From the NCBI RefSeq assembly GCF_019218295.1, contig NZ_JAHUZF010000006.1, positions 1,736,001 to 1,800,000 of the forward strand: 64,000 bases of DNA. The letters run 5' to 3'. The stretch's first letter is position 1; each line of letters starts with the position of its first letter. Shown here piece by piece: positions 63,824 through 64,000 of the stretch. Made by a program: the position numbers and the translations under genes. Origin of the DNA: Maritimibacter sp. DP1N21-5 (lineage in GTDB: Bacteria > Pseudomonadota > Alphaproteobacteria > Rhodobacterales > Rhodobacteraceae). The notes beneath the pieces were generated by a model that saw nothing but the letters and a program-made list of their open reading frames with translations, was not told where the DNA came from and searched no databases.

Positions 63824-63856
63824 AAACGGGCGGCCACATCGGACCGCCCGTTTCGC
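63824..63856. terminator. bidirectional rho-independent terminator
   Basis: 10-bp stem AAACGGGCGG / CCGCCCGTTT with a 10-base loop, between convergent nirD and efp; T-containing flanks on both strands. Confidence 0.8.
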
Positions 63857-63875
63857 ATTCTGTCTGTCTGACTGC

Positions 63876-64000
63876 TCAGTCTTTCGCGCGTTCGACATAG
63901 CTGTTGTCGGCGGTGTTGATCACCACACGTGTGCCGACCCCGATATGCGGCGGTACCATGATGCGCACGCCAACATTCGTCATTGCGGGCTTGTAGGAGG
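63876..64000 (-). CDS. efp: translation elongation factor P (C-terminal 40 residues only)
   Basis: Only the end of the gene is in the window: [19 protein letters not shown] followed by [21 protein letters not shown] and the stop. This is the EF-P domain III ending (PPHI.VGTR and SYVERAKD are family signatures). EF-P relieves ribosome stalling at proline runs. The modified lysine loop lies outside the window. Confidence 0.93.
   Translation of the reverse strand, partial: SYKPAMTNVGVRIMVPPHIGVGTRVVINTADNSYVERAKD

Overview
The window is about 63 to 65 percent GC by eye and reads as a stretch of chromosome from an alphaproteobacterium of the order Rhodobacterales, most likely the marine Roseobacter group. 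The reasons are the gene families and their order: the accBC-aat-DUF2155-MCE-NDUFA12 run, the glpDSTPQUVK glycerol uptake operon, a DddL-type DMSP lyase, a SelD fused to a flavoprotein, and a class III omega-aminotransferase close to those known from Ruegeria. I see no insertion sequence, phage, integrase or CRISPR array. One tRNA gene is present (Leu, anticodon UAA).

Layout. 1-1280: edge-truncated 3-hydroxybutyrate dehydrogenase-like SDR (minus) and a RutR-like TetR regulator. 1399-6534: weak hypothetical ORF, accB, accC, aat, then minus-strand DUF2155, MCE protein, NDUFA12 and RidA. 6686-8719: clpP and clpX. 8877-14089: a PotABCD-type ABC importer operon of unusual permease build. 14334-15488: argE-like peptidase. 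15624-26010: a ten-kilobase glycerol operon (glpD, S, T, P, Q, U, V, K and an iron-type alcohol dehydrogenase) diverging from glpR (26269-27030). 27080-30444: tRNA-Leu, dddL, TPR protein, rhomboid, small pilin-like protein, SuhB. 30552-41934: housekeeping and accessory genes including divergent metR/metF, an aldehyde dehydrogenase, Mn-type pyrophosphatase, rhodanese, HAD phosphatase, MaoC, FadL-like porin and a HisC-like aminotransferase. 41938-52431: polyamine locus (two PuuB-like oxidases, omega-aminotransferase, GntR regulator, PotFGHI, PuuA-like ligase). 52627-58147: two hypothetical genes, a sulfotransferase, acyl-CoA synthetase, crotonase, thioesterase and PdeM. 58315-63811: flavoprotein-SelD fusion divergent from nirBD. 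The right edge cuts efp.

How the parts work together. Glycerol enters by GlpSTPQUV, is phosphorylated by GlpK and oxidised by GlpD under GlpR. Putrescine-like amines enter by PotFGHI and are handled by PuuA, PuuB and the aminotransferase; GABA-type products could pass to the aldehyde dehydrogenase. NirBD assimilates nitrite to ammonium. MetR and MetF serve methionine synthesis.

Points most worth a second look: tandem A1/G4 hexaloop hairpins in the nirB leader that match the ANTAR (NasT-type) antitermination target; complementary defects in GlpS and GlpT that leave one canonical and one degenerate ATP site; a repeated TTTTGATCAAAT operator linking the polyamine genes to an uncharacterised gene at 52627; and strong stem-loops directly after all three ABC substrate-binding protein genes.
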